Below, one piece after another: positions 12,714 to 19,960 of a stretch of DNA of 19,960 nt (positions within the stretch are counted from its first letter, which is position 1; each line of letters begins with the position of its first letter). Both the position numbers and the translations under genes were made by a program. This DNA comes from Desulfobacteraceae bacterium UBA5623. GTDB taxonomy: Bacteria; Desulfobacterota; DSM-4660; Desulfatiglandales; Desulfatiglandaceae. The notes beneath the pieces are model-generated. The model ran no database searches, was not told where the DNA came from, and saw only the letters and a list, made by a program, of their open reading frames with translations. The stretch is taken from NCBI GenBank assembly GCA_002424495.1, contig DIKH01000076.1:1-19960 (forward strand). Reading direction: 5' to 3'.

Positions 12714-14351
12714 ATGGCGGATGCAACATATGATGCTATTATTATTGGTGGCGGGTCAAGAGGTCTGGCCCTTGGATGTTATCTTCTCAAATATGGAGGA
12801 ATGAAAACAGCCATATTTGAACAACGGCATGAACTCGGAGGTTGTTGGGGGTCTGAAGAGTTTGTTCCCGGATTTGTGGGAAATACCCATGCCACGGATA
12901 TTGGATCGTGGTATCTGTTGCCCATGTATGAAGATTTTCCTGAGATAAAAGAACTGGGTGGAGAATGGATTCCTTACAATGTAGCCTTTGGGGCTGTCTT
13001 TAGAGAGGATGACTCCTGCATTACAGTATATCATGGTCATAATGACCCCTACATGGAAAAAACCGCAAACGAAATCGGTAGGTTTTCCAAAAAAGACGCG
13101 GAAACATGGGCAAAAATATACCGAACATATAAAGATCTTATAGAGCCCGCCGCCATGAAATCCATACACAACCTGCCTACACCCATGGATCAGCCGGATC
13201 TGATGGAAAAAACTTTCATGGAGGCGATCAGCAGACTGGGTGGAGACCCAAGCTGGTTCGTCAAGTCACCGATAGAACTTGCCAGGGAATTATTTGAAAA
13301 TGATGCCGTTGTTTCCATGGCATTGAGAATCTCCCATTCCTGGGCCGGATGTTCTCCCGACCTGAACGCAGAGGGTATTTTCCAGCTAATGCTCGCTCTT
13401 CCATCTCTGGCTGATTATGGGTGTATCAAGGGCGGAACTCATAGCTTTGCCCACGCCACTTCAAAAATATTTACCCGATACGGCGGACTGAGCTCTACCA
13501 TGTCAGAAGTTGACAAAATTTTGGTGGAAAACGGTCGGGCAAAAGGGATCAAACTCGTTGATGGCACTGAGGTTGAGGGCAAATTGATCATTACAGCCGG
13601 GATTGATCCATATACAGTATTTTTTCGCCTTCTAAGAGATGAAAATATTGCCCCGAAGATCAAAAGAAAGATTCAACATTTGTCACGGAAACACATTACC
13701 ATAACATGGTACTCATGGGCGGTTCATGAATTACCCGATTATAAGGCATCCAGTCTTTGCAACGATATAAACGGTTCAGGCTGGACGGCAATAATTACAA
13801 AGGATCCTGAAGAACTGGTCCGTACACATGCCAGAAAAACACTGCGTGAAAAATACCACCCGGAAAACAACCTTGTTGTCTGGGCGCATACAATCGTTGA
13901 TCCCACACAGTCTCCCGAAGGAAAGCATGTCTTGGGTACAGAGGATTTCGCTGTTCCACCGGCTAGTGTTCTTGATGAAAAGGAGTGGCGCGAATGGAAA
14001 AAAGATCATGCCGAAAGAGTAATCAAGCTCTTGGAACGACATACCAATAATTATAGTTGGAACCAGGTTATCGGATATAATCCTTTAACGCCGTTTGATG
14101 CTAGAAATGTGACCCAGACAGGGCCGGAAGGCTGTTGGGCAACCCTGGATCAATTGCCGAGCCAAACGGGGAGATATAGGCCGATTCCGGAATTGGCTGA
14201 TCACAGGAATCCTATTGGAAATTTGTATAATACAGGCGCGGGATGGCATCCGGGTTCCGGGGGAATGGTTGCGGGTGGATATACCTGTTACAAGGCTATT
14301 GCTGAAGATTTTCACTTGAAAAGTCCAAAGAAGAAAGGGTTTGACCTATAA
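12714..14351 (+). CDS. Phytoene-dehydrogenase-like FAD oxidoreductase, type II, copy 2
   Basis: A 545-residue CrtI-like flavoprotein and paralog of the product at 3085-4740. The FAD motif is YDAIIIGGGSRG (6-17) followed by FEQRHELGGCW, here with all three glycines. The shared type II signature PSQTGRYRPIPELADH and the FAD-closing LYNTGAGWHPGSGGMVAGGYTCYKAIAEDF end the protein. It has a GGAGG RBS, lies 40 bp after the type I gene and ends 17 bp before the UbiD gene, so the three are almost certainly translated from one mRNA. The type I/type II pairing repeats that of the other operon and suggests a two-component flavoenzyme or two consecutive steps. The substrate is not deducible. Confidence 0.9.
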   Translation: MADATYDAIIIGGGSRGLALGCYLLKYGGMKTAIFEQRHELGGCWGSEEFVPGFVGNTHATDIGSWYLLPMYEDFPEIKELGGEWIPYNVAFGAVFREDDSCITVYHGHNDPYMEKTANEIGRFSKKDAETWAKIYRTYKDLIEPAAMKSIHNLPTPMDQPDLMEKTFMEAISRLGGDPSWFVKSPIELARELFENDAVVSMALRISHSWAGCSPDLNAEGIFQLMLALPSLADYGCIKGGTHSFAHATSKIFTRYGGLSSTMSEVDKILVENGRAKGIKLVDGTEVEGKLIITAGIDPYTVFFRLLRDENIAPKIKRKIQHLSRKHITITWYSWAVHELPDYKASSLCNDINGSGWTAIITKDPEELVRTHARKTLREKYHPENNLVVWAHTIVDPTQSPEGKHVLGTEDFAVPPASVLDEKEWREWKKDHAERVIKLLERHTNNYSWNQVIGYNPLTPFDARNVTQTGPEGCWATLDQLPSQTGRYRPIPELADHRNPIGNLYNTGAGWHPGSGGMVAGGYTCYKAIAEDFHLKSPKKKGFDL

Positions 14352-14368
14352 AGGAAGGAGCTATAGAA

Positions 14369-15796
14369 ATGGCATTTTATGATCTCAGACAATTTATTGA
14401 CAAGCTTAAAGAGACAGGAGATGTGGTCTATATAGATCAAGAAATTGATTGGAACTTGGAAGCAGGGGCTATTATGCGGAGGTGCAACGAAACGCAGACC
14501 CCTGCTCCTTTTTTTGAGAAAATCACCGGCTATCCTCGGGGTTACAGGCTTTTTGGGTCGCCTTTGTCCACTTTTAGAAGGCTTGCAATTGCTATGGGCA
14601 TGGAGCCGGATGCCCATTATCAAAGTTTTCTGGAGGAATTTGAAAAGAGAATTAAAAACCCCAAAAAACCTATCCTGGTTTCAGATGGCCCATGCAAGGA
14701 AAATATATTGTGTGGCAATGATATTGATGTTTTAAAATTTCCTGTACCCCTGATTCATGAGGGAGACGGCGGACGTTATATTGGGACTTGGCACATTTCC
14801 GCTACCAGGGATCTGGATTCTGAATGGGTTAACTGGGGAATGTACCGTTTGATGGTTCACGATAAAAACACTCTTGGCGGACTAATGGTGCCAACTCAGC
14901 ATATTGGTATGATGTTAAATAAGTACGAAGCCAAAAATAAACCCATGGAGATTGCCATAGCCATCGGCACCGAACCGGCAACTGCCATTATAGCAACATG
15001 CGGGGTTCCTGCTGGAACGAATGAAATGGATATTGTTGGCGGCTTCAGGGGAGAGCCTCTGGAAGTGGTTAAATGTGAAACAGTAGATTTGGTGGTGCCG
15101 GCTACTTCTGAAATCGTTATTGAAGGCGAAGTCCTGCCCAATCAAAGAATGGAGGAAGGACCCTTTGGGGAATATACCGGTTATCAGGCCGGAGGAAAGG
15201 GCCCCAGACCTGTCCTGAAAATAAAGGCCATAACTCACCGCAATGACCCTATACTGACCGTTTCAAATATGGGCGCACCGGTTGATGACAGTGATGTATG
15301 TATGAATGTAGCATGGGCCTCGGATATCCGCATACAACTGTTAAATGCGGGATTCCCCATAACCGGTGTATGCATCCCAGTTGAATCCAGCGGAACTATC
15401 ATCGTCGTGGCGACTCAAAAGCCATATAACAGCATTGCAAATGGGATTGCATCCCTGGTTTGGTCCACAAAAAACGGCAAACATATCCCACGGGTAATAG
15501 TCGTTGAGGACGATATTGATCCCACCGACCTGAAGCAAGTTATTTTTGCCTTAGGCACCAAGTGTCATCCGATCAGAGGAACGACAACCGTTGAAAATAT
15601 GCCTTACTCGCCATTGATCCCTTTCTTGAACATCAAAGAAAAAACCTACTTTTCCTCGGCAAACGTGGTTTATGATTGCACCTGGCCATTGGATTGGGAG
15701 CCGAAAAATGTGCCCAGGCTTGCCTCGTTTAAGGGTATTTATCCAAAGGAGCTTCAAGATAAGGTCCTTTTAAATTGGAAGAATTATGGATTCTAG
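14369..15796 (+). CDS. UbiD-family prFMN-dependent (de)carboxylase, copy 2
   Basis: A 475-residue UbiD-family protein, paralogous to the one at 315-1796. Key residues by alignment with fungal Fdc1 are N155 and R160 (VNWGMYR), H178, E219 (TNEMDIVGG), and E263/E268 (EEGPFGEYTGY). All metal, prFMN and catalytic positions are kept. It is somewhat shorter at the N-terminus (no equivalent of residues 44-56 of copy 1). The RBS is AAGGAGG, and the gene begins 17 bp after the type II flavoprotein gene, which puts it at the end of the plus operon. It should remove or add CO2 on an aromatic or unsaturated acid. Different substrate-pocket residues from copy 1 could mean a different compound or step. The gene converges on the regulator with only 27 bp between stop codons. 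Confidence 0.93.
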   Translation: MAFYDLRQFIDKLKETGDVVYIDQEIDWNLEAGAIMRRCNETQTPAPFFEKITGYPRGYRLFGSPLSTFRRLAIAMGMEPDAHYQSFLEEFEKRIKNPKKPILVSDGPCKENILCGNDIDVLKFPVPLIHEGDGGRYIGTWHISATRDLDSEWVNWGMYRLMVHDKNTLGGLMVPTQHIGMMLNKYEAKNKPMEIAIAIGTEPATAIIATCGVPAGTNEMDIVGGFRGEPLEVVKCETVDLVVPATSEIVIEGEVLPNQRMEEGPFGEYTGYQAGGKGPRPVLKIKAITHRNDPILTVSNMGAPVDDSDVCMNVAWASDIRIQLLNAGFPITGVCIPVESSGTIIVVATQKPYNSIANGIASLVWSTKNGKHIPRVIVVEDDIDPTDLKQVIFALGTKCHPIRGTTTVENMPYSPLIPFLNIKEKTYFSSANVVYDCTWPLDWEPKNVPRLASFKGIYPKELQDKVLLNWKNYGF

Positions 15797-15823
15797 GCCT
15801 TCCCGGAAAGCAGCATCATATGT

Positions 15824-17683
15824 TTATTGTGTCTTGTGTTTTTTAGTCGCAATCTCTGCAACCCCTTTATTTATTTTTCTATACAGAGTTTTTCGAGAAA
15901 TGCCTAATAATCTTGCAGCATCGCTTCTGTTCCAGAATGTCTTATCGAGTGCCCTGAAAATTAATGTGCCTTCAAGATCTTCAACCGCAGGCCTAATCGT
16001 CAGACCCCCATGATCAAAGCCGTTGCCATAGGAACTGTCATTTTTGTTGTCGTCTGTCATAGTCAGCTCTTCTAAAAAGGAGAGGTCTCCAGAGATCAGA
16101 TAGCGATGCACTACATTTTGGAGCTCCCGCACATTGCCGGGCCAATCATATCCGTAAAAAGCTTCGATTATTTTCGGTGGTACCATTTTATTCTTGCTGC
16201 CGTTGTTGAATGACTTACAAAAATGCTCAACCAATAATGGGATATCTTCCTTTCGCTTCCTAAGAGGCGGCAGCCTGATGGGGAAAACATGTATTCTGAA
16301 AAAAAAATCTTTTCTCATCAGCCCCTTTTTTGCGAGATCCAAAAGATTCCTATTTGTAGCTGATATAATACAAAAATCAGACTGTTCAGCCTTTGTGCTT
16401 CCAACCGGCAGATATTCTCCTGATTCAAAGGCCCGCAGCAGTTTTGCCTGCATATTGATGTCGATCTCTCCAATCTCATCCATAAATAGTGTGCCGCCGT
16501 TCGCCATAGACAGATATCCTATAGCATTGCTTTCGGCCCCGGTAAAAGAACCCCTCTTATGCCCAAAAAATTCTCTCTCAAACAGCGGTGACGGGATTGC
16601 GGCGCAATTTACAGGCACGAACGCACGATCACAATGATTGCTGATCTGATGAATGGCCCTTGCGACCAGTTCCTTGCCTGTGCCGGTTTCACCGTAAATA
16701 ATTACAGGAACATTTGCAGAGGCGGCCTTTAGAATATGTTCATAGACATCATTCATCACTAAGCTCTTTCCTATAATATCACAAAACTTATAGCGTTCCC
16801 CAATAGTTGCTTTCAACCTTTTATTCTCATTGCGCAGTTGATTGAATTGTTCTTTTTCAGCCCTTTTTTGAGACACATTTTCCGTAATATCCACCACAGT
16901 TGCCAACATGGCTGTCTTTTCTTCCCACGTGGTGCAAACTGCATGTACTTCCAACCAAAATTGTCGGCCATCGTGTTTGATACATCTGCAACGCAGAGTC
17001 TTTTCTTTAATAATACCCTTTGCAAACGAATCAGTGACCTTCTTAAAGTCATCATGAAAATCCTGTGCAATCAGTCTGGTCATGCTTGTTCCAACAAGCT
17101 GATTTTTATCTGAATAGCCGAAGAGGAAAACAAAGGCTGGATTAATAAACACTATGCGATCCATGTCAAGAAGCACTATTCCGTCAGCTATATTTTCCAT
17201 AAGTGTATAGGATAATGCCTCACTTTCATAAAGGGCATCCCGCTTCTGCTTGATAATTTTATCCCTCTCATTAATAAAAATTTCATAAGCCATTCGCAAA
17301 AGCTCATTAATTATCGGCTCATATACCTCCATCATAGTTATATATCTGTCCGGATTCTTATTGTACTTATCAAAGGCAGCTCTTCCAAGAAGATCCCTAA
17401 GCGCGTGAAACATTATTACTATCTGCGTGCTCGTCAGTTGCTCTAAAACGACCTTCCTTATCATACTCTTGGCATAGTCGTTAATCTTTTCCTTGGAATC
17501 GCTTCTAAAGTATTCCAAAAAAATATTATACATCTTTTCAGGCTCTTTTTGTTTCTCTTCATCACTCAACTTATCAAAAAAGCCTTCGGCCTTCATCGCA
17601 TGTATCCACTGCGCTACGATACGTTCTTTCACATGCTCAAAATGCATGGCCAATTCCAGTCTAAGCGCTAAATTATCCGTCAT
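15824..17683 (-). CDS. Sigma-54-dependent transcriptional activator with PAS sensor
   Basis: A 619-residue NtrC-type activator. An all-helical N-terminal region (about 1-145) resembles the RsbR-type/globin-like sensor fold in length and helix content. Next come a PAS domain (about 158-270), a short coiled-coil linker (272-295), an AAA+ domain with Walker A GETGTGKE (331-338), GSFTGA (378-383, a common form of the sigma-54-contacting GAFTGA loop) and Walker B GGTLFMDE (396-403), and a C-terminal Fis-type helix-turn-helix (585-608). There is no receiver domain, so it probably senses a small molecule or redox state directly. The ATG at 17683 has GGAGGGGG upstream and is preferred to an in-frame ATG at 17770 without an RBS. 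It likely drives the two divergent operons through their -24/-12 promoters. Confidence 0.92.
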   Translation of the reverse strand: MTDNLALRLELAMHFEHVKERIVAQWIHAMKAEGFFDKLSDEEKQKEPEKMYNIFLEYFRSDSKEKINDYAKSMIRKVVLEQLTSTQIVIMFHALRDLLGRAAFDKYNKNPDRYITMMEVYEPIINELLRMAYEIFINERDKIIKQKRDALYESEALSYTLMENIADGIVLLDMDRIVFINPAFVFLFGYSDKNQLVGTSMTRLIAQDFHDDFKKVTDSFAKGIIKEKTLRCRCIKHDGRQFWLEVHAVCTTWEEKTAMLATVVDITENVSQKRAEKEQFNQLRNENKRLKATIGERYKFCDIIGKSLVMNDVYEHILKAASANVPVIIYGETGTGKELVARAIHQISNHCDRAFVPVNCAAIPSPLFEREFFGHKRGSFTGAESNAIGYLSMANGGTLFMDEIGEIDINMQAKLLRAFESGEYLPVGSTKAEQSDFCIISATNRNLLDLAKKGLMRKDFFFRIHVFPIRLPPLRKRKEDIPLLVEHFCKSFNNGSKNKMVPPKIIEAFYGYDWPGNVRELQNVVHRYLISGDLSFLEELTMTDDNKNDSSYGNGFDHGGLTIRPAVEDLEGTLIFRALDKTFWNRSDAARLLGISRKTLYRKINKGVAEIATKKHKTQ

Positions 17684-17862
17684 CTTTACCCCCTCCTTAC
17701 TTGATTGCATATGTGGTGGACCAGGTAACGGTTGATGAAAAACAAAAGTGCACAATAATGCAAGGTACATTAGCGGTAAAAGGCTTGTTGTTTCACTTTA
17801 AAATCCATAAATGGTATTTCATATTTTGATTTCCAAAGAAGACTTATTCAACTACGGTAATA

Positions 17863-17967
17863 TGTGTAAACGCGGTCCGTATTCTTTTTATCCGGGCCCG
17901 GCAGCATCGTCCCCCAAGCAGGGAAAACCTATTTTACCCTGACGCGGTCCCGTGTCCCCTTTACACA
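17863..17967. repeat. Structured inverted-repeat unit (MITE- or REP-like candidate)
   Basis: The ends TGTGTAAA (17863-17870) and TTTACACA (17960-17967) are exact inverted copies. The octamer CGCGGTCC occurs twice inside (17871-17878 and 17943-17950). A perfect palindrome CCGGGCCCGG (17892-17901) and a 9-bp hairpin with a one-base bulge (CAGGGAAAA/TTTTACCCTG, 17919-17941) fill the middle. It holds no open frame of note. It may be a small non-autonomous mobile element, a REP-type unit or a structured RNA. No target duplication is evident. Confidence 0.42.
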
Positions 17968-17997
17968 CCAACGGTCAAACCCTAAAGGACTTGATTT

Positions 17998-18058
17998 TGC
18001 CCGAGTCTTGGAAGGAAAAGGTTCAAAGGGGATTCCGTTGTCTTAGTTGCCTCGGGCA
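17998..18058. repeat. 8-bp inverted repeat downstream of the DUF1329 gene
   Basis: TGCCCGAG (17998-18005) and CTCGGGCA (18051-18058) are perfect inverted copies separated by 45 nt. It could form the base of an RNA stem in the 3' region of the DUF1329 transcript or belong to the adjacent repeat unit. The whole 424-bp gap 17684-18107 otherwise shows no supported gene. Confidence 0.35.
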
Positions 18059-18107
18059 TACAACCTGACCATAAACTCACAAAAAGCCCCTTCGTTTGAG
18101 TCATTAT

Positions 18108-19394
18108 TTATTGCGCCTTCCTCAATAAGCCCTTGATAGTGAAAGCTTCATCTTCTTTCAAAGGAATGGTTTTCTCAAAGTCTTTCACATAGGTGGGGTA
18201 ACCTGTCATAACCGTATAATGGTTGGTCAAGCAGTTCATGTACATCCAGAGATACAGGTTTCCAATTCCCATGCTACCATATGCCGAGGCACCAAAGCCA
18301 TTAGCCTTCCACATCCTGCCGTTCTGATCATACTCTTCCCCCCAATATAGACAGTAGAATCCTTCAGGAAAGGGAGTGGCATCTATATAAACGACCCGTT
18401 TAGAATATGCATAGTCCGGATTGTTGATCATAATTTCCATCACCCAGAGGGGCTTTATCTCCCACTCCACCTGAAAGAAAGGACCATGTTTTTTATAGTC
18501 ATAGGACGGCCTGTCTTCCCATCCTATATAGTTTCTCGGAACCATAAAATCCCGGTGTTCCAGGACCCTGAACCTCATCCTGGAATCAAACTTCTGTCTC
18601 ATCACCTGAAAATCCTCCGGTATACAATCGCTACCCAGCAAGGGATCGGTAAGGTCTGATCCGGTAAGACGGCGAACCCTCCGAACCGCAGGTAAATATG
18701 CATAACATTCATCTTCCTTGTTAACATCCCAGTATCTGATCCTCAACTGTGAAAATCCCCTCACCTCGTTAGGATCGTAAATCACAATGGCTTCCTTGAA
18801 GGATATACCCTTTTCTTTGAACTGGGGCATATCTCCCAGGGGGGGGATATCTGTTCTTCCACGATACCTGCGATTAAATAGATCCCAGATAAAGCGTTTT
18901 TCATAGTTGGGCCCGCTAAACAGTAAGAACTCGGCGTGGAACAAAAGATCCTCACCAGGCATCGGACGGCTAAGATCGGGATAAAAGTTCCAGGCGATCT
19001 CCTGGGCATTCCTGGGTTCAGGAAAAGGCATCCCGGCCACCCAGTCATGTAACTGATTGTCAGATCCTATCCGGGCCGTGCCCGCATACTTCCTGGTCGC
19101 CTCAACAAAACCTTTCATCTTAGGGAGGTGGGTGTTTTCCACGATGGGCATGGTCACCAGCCCCTCCTTCACCCCCATGCTGTACCATTGGAGTTTTGAG
19201 GGAGGAAGCAGTTTTTCCAGCTCCGGCAGATAGACGCCCCAATTTTCCTTGGTAATTACCACCCCGGGTTTAATAGGCCCTACATACTTCTGATAAGGAG
19301 GCAACTCCTCAGCCCACGGAAAAACCGGCAATAAAACCACCAGCAAAAAAGCTGTAAAAAAATACTCTTTTTTAAAAAAATTAAAAAAATTCAT
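18108..19394 (-). CDS. DUF1329 family envelope protein
   Basis: A 428-residue secreted protein of the DUF1329 family (LolA/LolB-like outer-membrane-associated fold). A clear signal peptide is seen: a lysine pair near residue 8, a hydrophobic core FFTAFLLVVLLPVF and a likely cut after PWA (about residue 28). Family-like features are the repeated aromatic YLPAVRRVRRLTGSD segment, EDFQ, and the conserved YIDATPFPEGFYCLYWGEEYDQNGRMWKA region. Members often sit beside hydrophobic-compound degradation genes or RND/MMPL exporters and are thought to bind or shuttle lipids or hydrophobic substrates in the envelope; direct function is unknown. RBS AAGGAGA. It is preceded by a universal stress protein gene on the same strand and is not obviously in the regulator's operon. 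Confidence 0.85.
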   Translation of the reverse strand: MNFFNFFKKEYFFTAFLLVVLLPVFPWAEELPPYQKYVGPIKPGVVITKENWGVYLPELEKLLPPSKLQWYSMGVKEGLVTMPIVENTHLPKMKGFVEATRKYAGTARIGSDNQLHDWVAGMPFPEPRNAQEIAWNFYPDLSRPMPGEDLLFHAEFLLFSGPNYEKRFIWDLFNRRYRGRTDIPPLGDMPQFKEKGISFKEAIVIYDPNEVRGFSQLRIRYWDVNKEDECYAYLPAVRRVRRLTGSDLTDPLLGSDCIPEDFQVMRQKFDSRMRFRVLEHRDFMVPRNYIGWEDRPSYDYKKHGPFFQVEWEIKPLWVMEIMINNPDYAYSKRVVYIDATPFPEGFYCLYWGEEYDQNGRMWKANGFGASAYGSMGIGNLYLWMYMNCLTNHYTVMTGYPTYVKDFEKTIPLKEDEAFTIKGLLRKAQ

Positions 19395-19504
19395 TATTAT
19401 CTTAACTCTCCTTTACATTTTCTTAAACAAAATTATTAAATAAAAGCTCAATCTCTGGTTAAATGAAAACCCACCTGACCTCTGACTATTGAGTAGTTAC
19501 ACTT

Positions 19505-19924
19505 TTATCTTATAACCGTAACCGGACAGTGTGCGTAGCGGATTATTTTATCGGCCACGCTTCCCACCAGCATGCGTTTAAACCCGCTCTTCCCACGGGT
19601 GCCGGTATAAATCATAGTGTATCCTTCCCTTTCGGCTAACCGGACAATCTCTAGAGCTATCGGCCCCACAATCAGACGAGTGGCGCACGAAACCCCCTCG
19701 GATTCCACAATTTTCCTGGCTTCTGCCAGGATGTTTTCTCCTGCCTTTTTCCGCTCCCGGTAAATAGGATTGTCCGGCACCTCTCCATGGCTAGCCGCGT
19801 CATCCAGCACATGCAGCAGCGTCAGCTCCGACCGGGTAAGTCTGGCAAAGTTCGCGCTTAATCTGGCGGCCTTCAGGGCTTCATCAGAGCCGTCCACGCA
19901 GACAAGTATTTTAAACTCGCTCAT
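19505..19924 (-). CDS. Universal stress protein (UspA family)
   Basis: A 139-residue single-domain UspA-type protein, typical length. The start strand FKILVCVDGSDEA and the ATP-binding motif G108-x2-G111-x9-G121-S (GTRG...VGS) followed by CPVTVIR at the C-terminus are complete, so it probably belongs to the ATP-binding subgroup. These soluble proteins help survival in stress or slow growth. The ATG at 19924 follows AAGGAA and fits the family N-terminus; an in-frame ATG at 19948 adds eight residues of low-complexity leader and is less likely. It precedes the DUF1329 gene by 110 bp and may share its transcript. Confidence 0.93.
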   Translation of the reverse strand: MSEFKILVCVDGSDEALKAARLSANFARLTRSELTLLHVLDDAASHGEVPDNPIYRERKKAGENILAEARKIVESEGVSCATRLIVGPIALEIVRLAEREGYTMIYTGTRGKSGFKRMLVGSVADKIIRYAHCPVTVIR

Positions 19925-19960
19925 GATTCCTTTTCCTTTCCCTTCCAAGGTTAAAATTGA

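Noticed and set aside
15797..15823. Terminator between the convergent UbiD and regulator genes
   Set aside because: The gap is only 27 bp and holds just a short TTCCCGGAA-type dyad without a T-run on either strand.

Overview
The window reads as a catabolic gene cluster of a Gram-negative anaerobe, most likely a Desulfobacterota/Syntrophobacterota-type bacterium. The evidence is a tungsten-type aldehyde:ferredoxin oxidoreductase, two UbiD-type decarboxylases, a sigma-54 activator with matching -24/-12 promoters, an envelope DUF1329 protein, and an intergenic palindromic repeat of the type that encodes 'FRRRPESR' when translated. The taxonomy is an inference from gene content. No rRNA, tRNA or CRISPR was seen.

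Layout. Positions 1-314 hold the first codons of a minus-strand gene leaving the window, a palindromic repeat, and what looks like the nucleotide-binding motif of a decayed flavoprotein gene. From 10310 down to 315 all catabolic genes lie on the minus strand in one direction: AOR, two small paralogous proteins (family B), a phytoene-dehydrogenase-like flavoprotein (type I), an SDR, a second phytoene-dehydrogenase-like flavoprotein (type II), two small paralogous proteins (family A), and a UbiD decarboxylase. An IS200-type element (about 2140-2780) sits between the two family A genes and faces the other way. From 11045 to 15796, on the plus strand, a second shorter set is encoded in the same transcriptional order: type I flavoprotein, type II flavoprotein, UbiD. 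The 734-bp divergent intergenic region (10311-11044) carries a good sigma-54 -24/-12 match for the minus operon (10441-10456), a weaker one for the plus operon (10971-10986), and several dyads that could be activator sites. A PAS-containing sigma-54 activator (15824-17683, minus) converges on the plus operon. A separate group at the right end encodes a DUF1329 envelope protein and a universal stress protein.

How the genes may work together (inference). The mirror-image repetition of type I + type II + UbiD suggests that these three products act as a unit: two different FAD proteins, possibly a heteromer, carrying out dehydrogenation or isomerisation of a cyclic or polyunsaturated substrate, coupled to prFMN-dependent (de)carboxylation. 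The SDR would interconvert alcohol and ketone, and the AOR would interconvert aldehyde and acid with ferredoxin. The substrate cannot be read from sequence. An alicyclic, terpenoid or aromatic growth substrate under sigma-54 control is the simplest guess. No UbiX prenyltransferase (needed to make prFMN) and no ferredoxin partner for the AOR are in the window.
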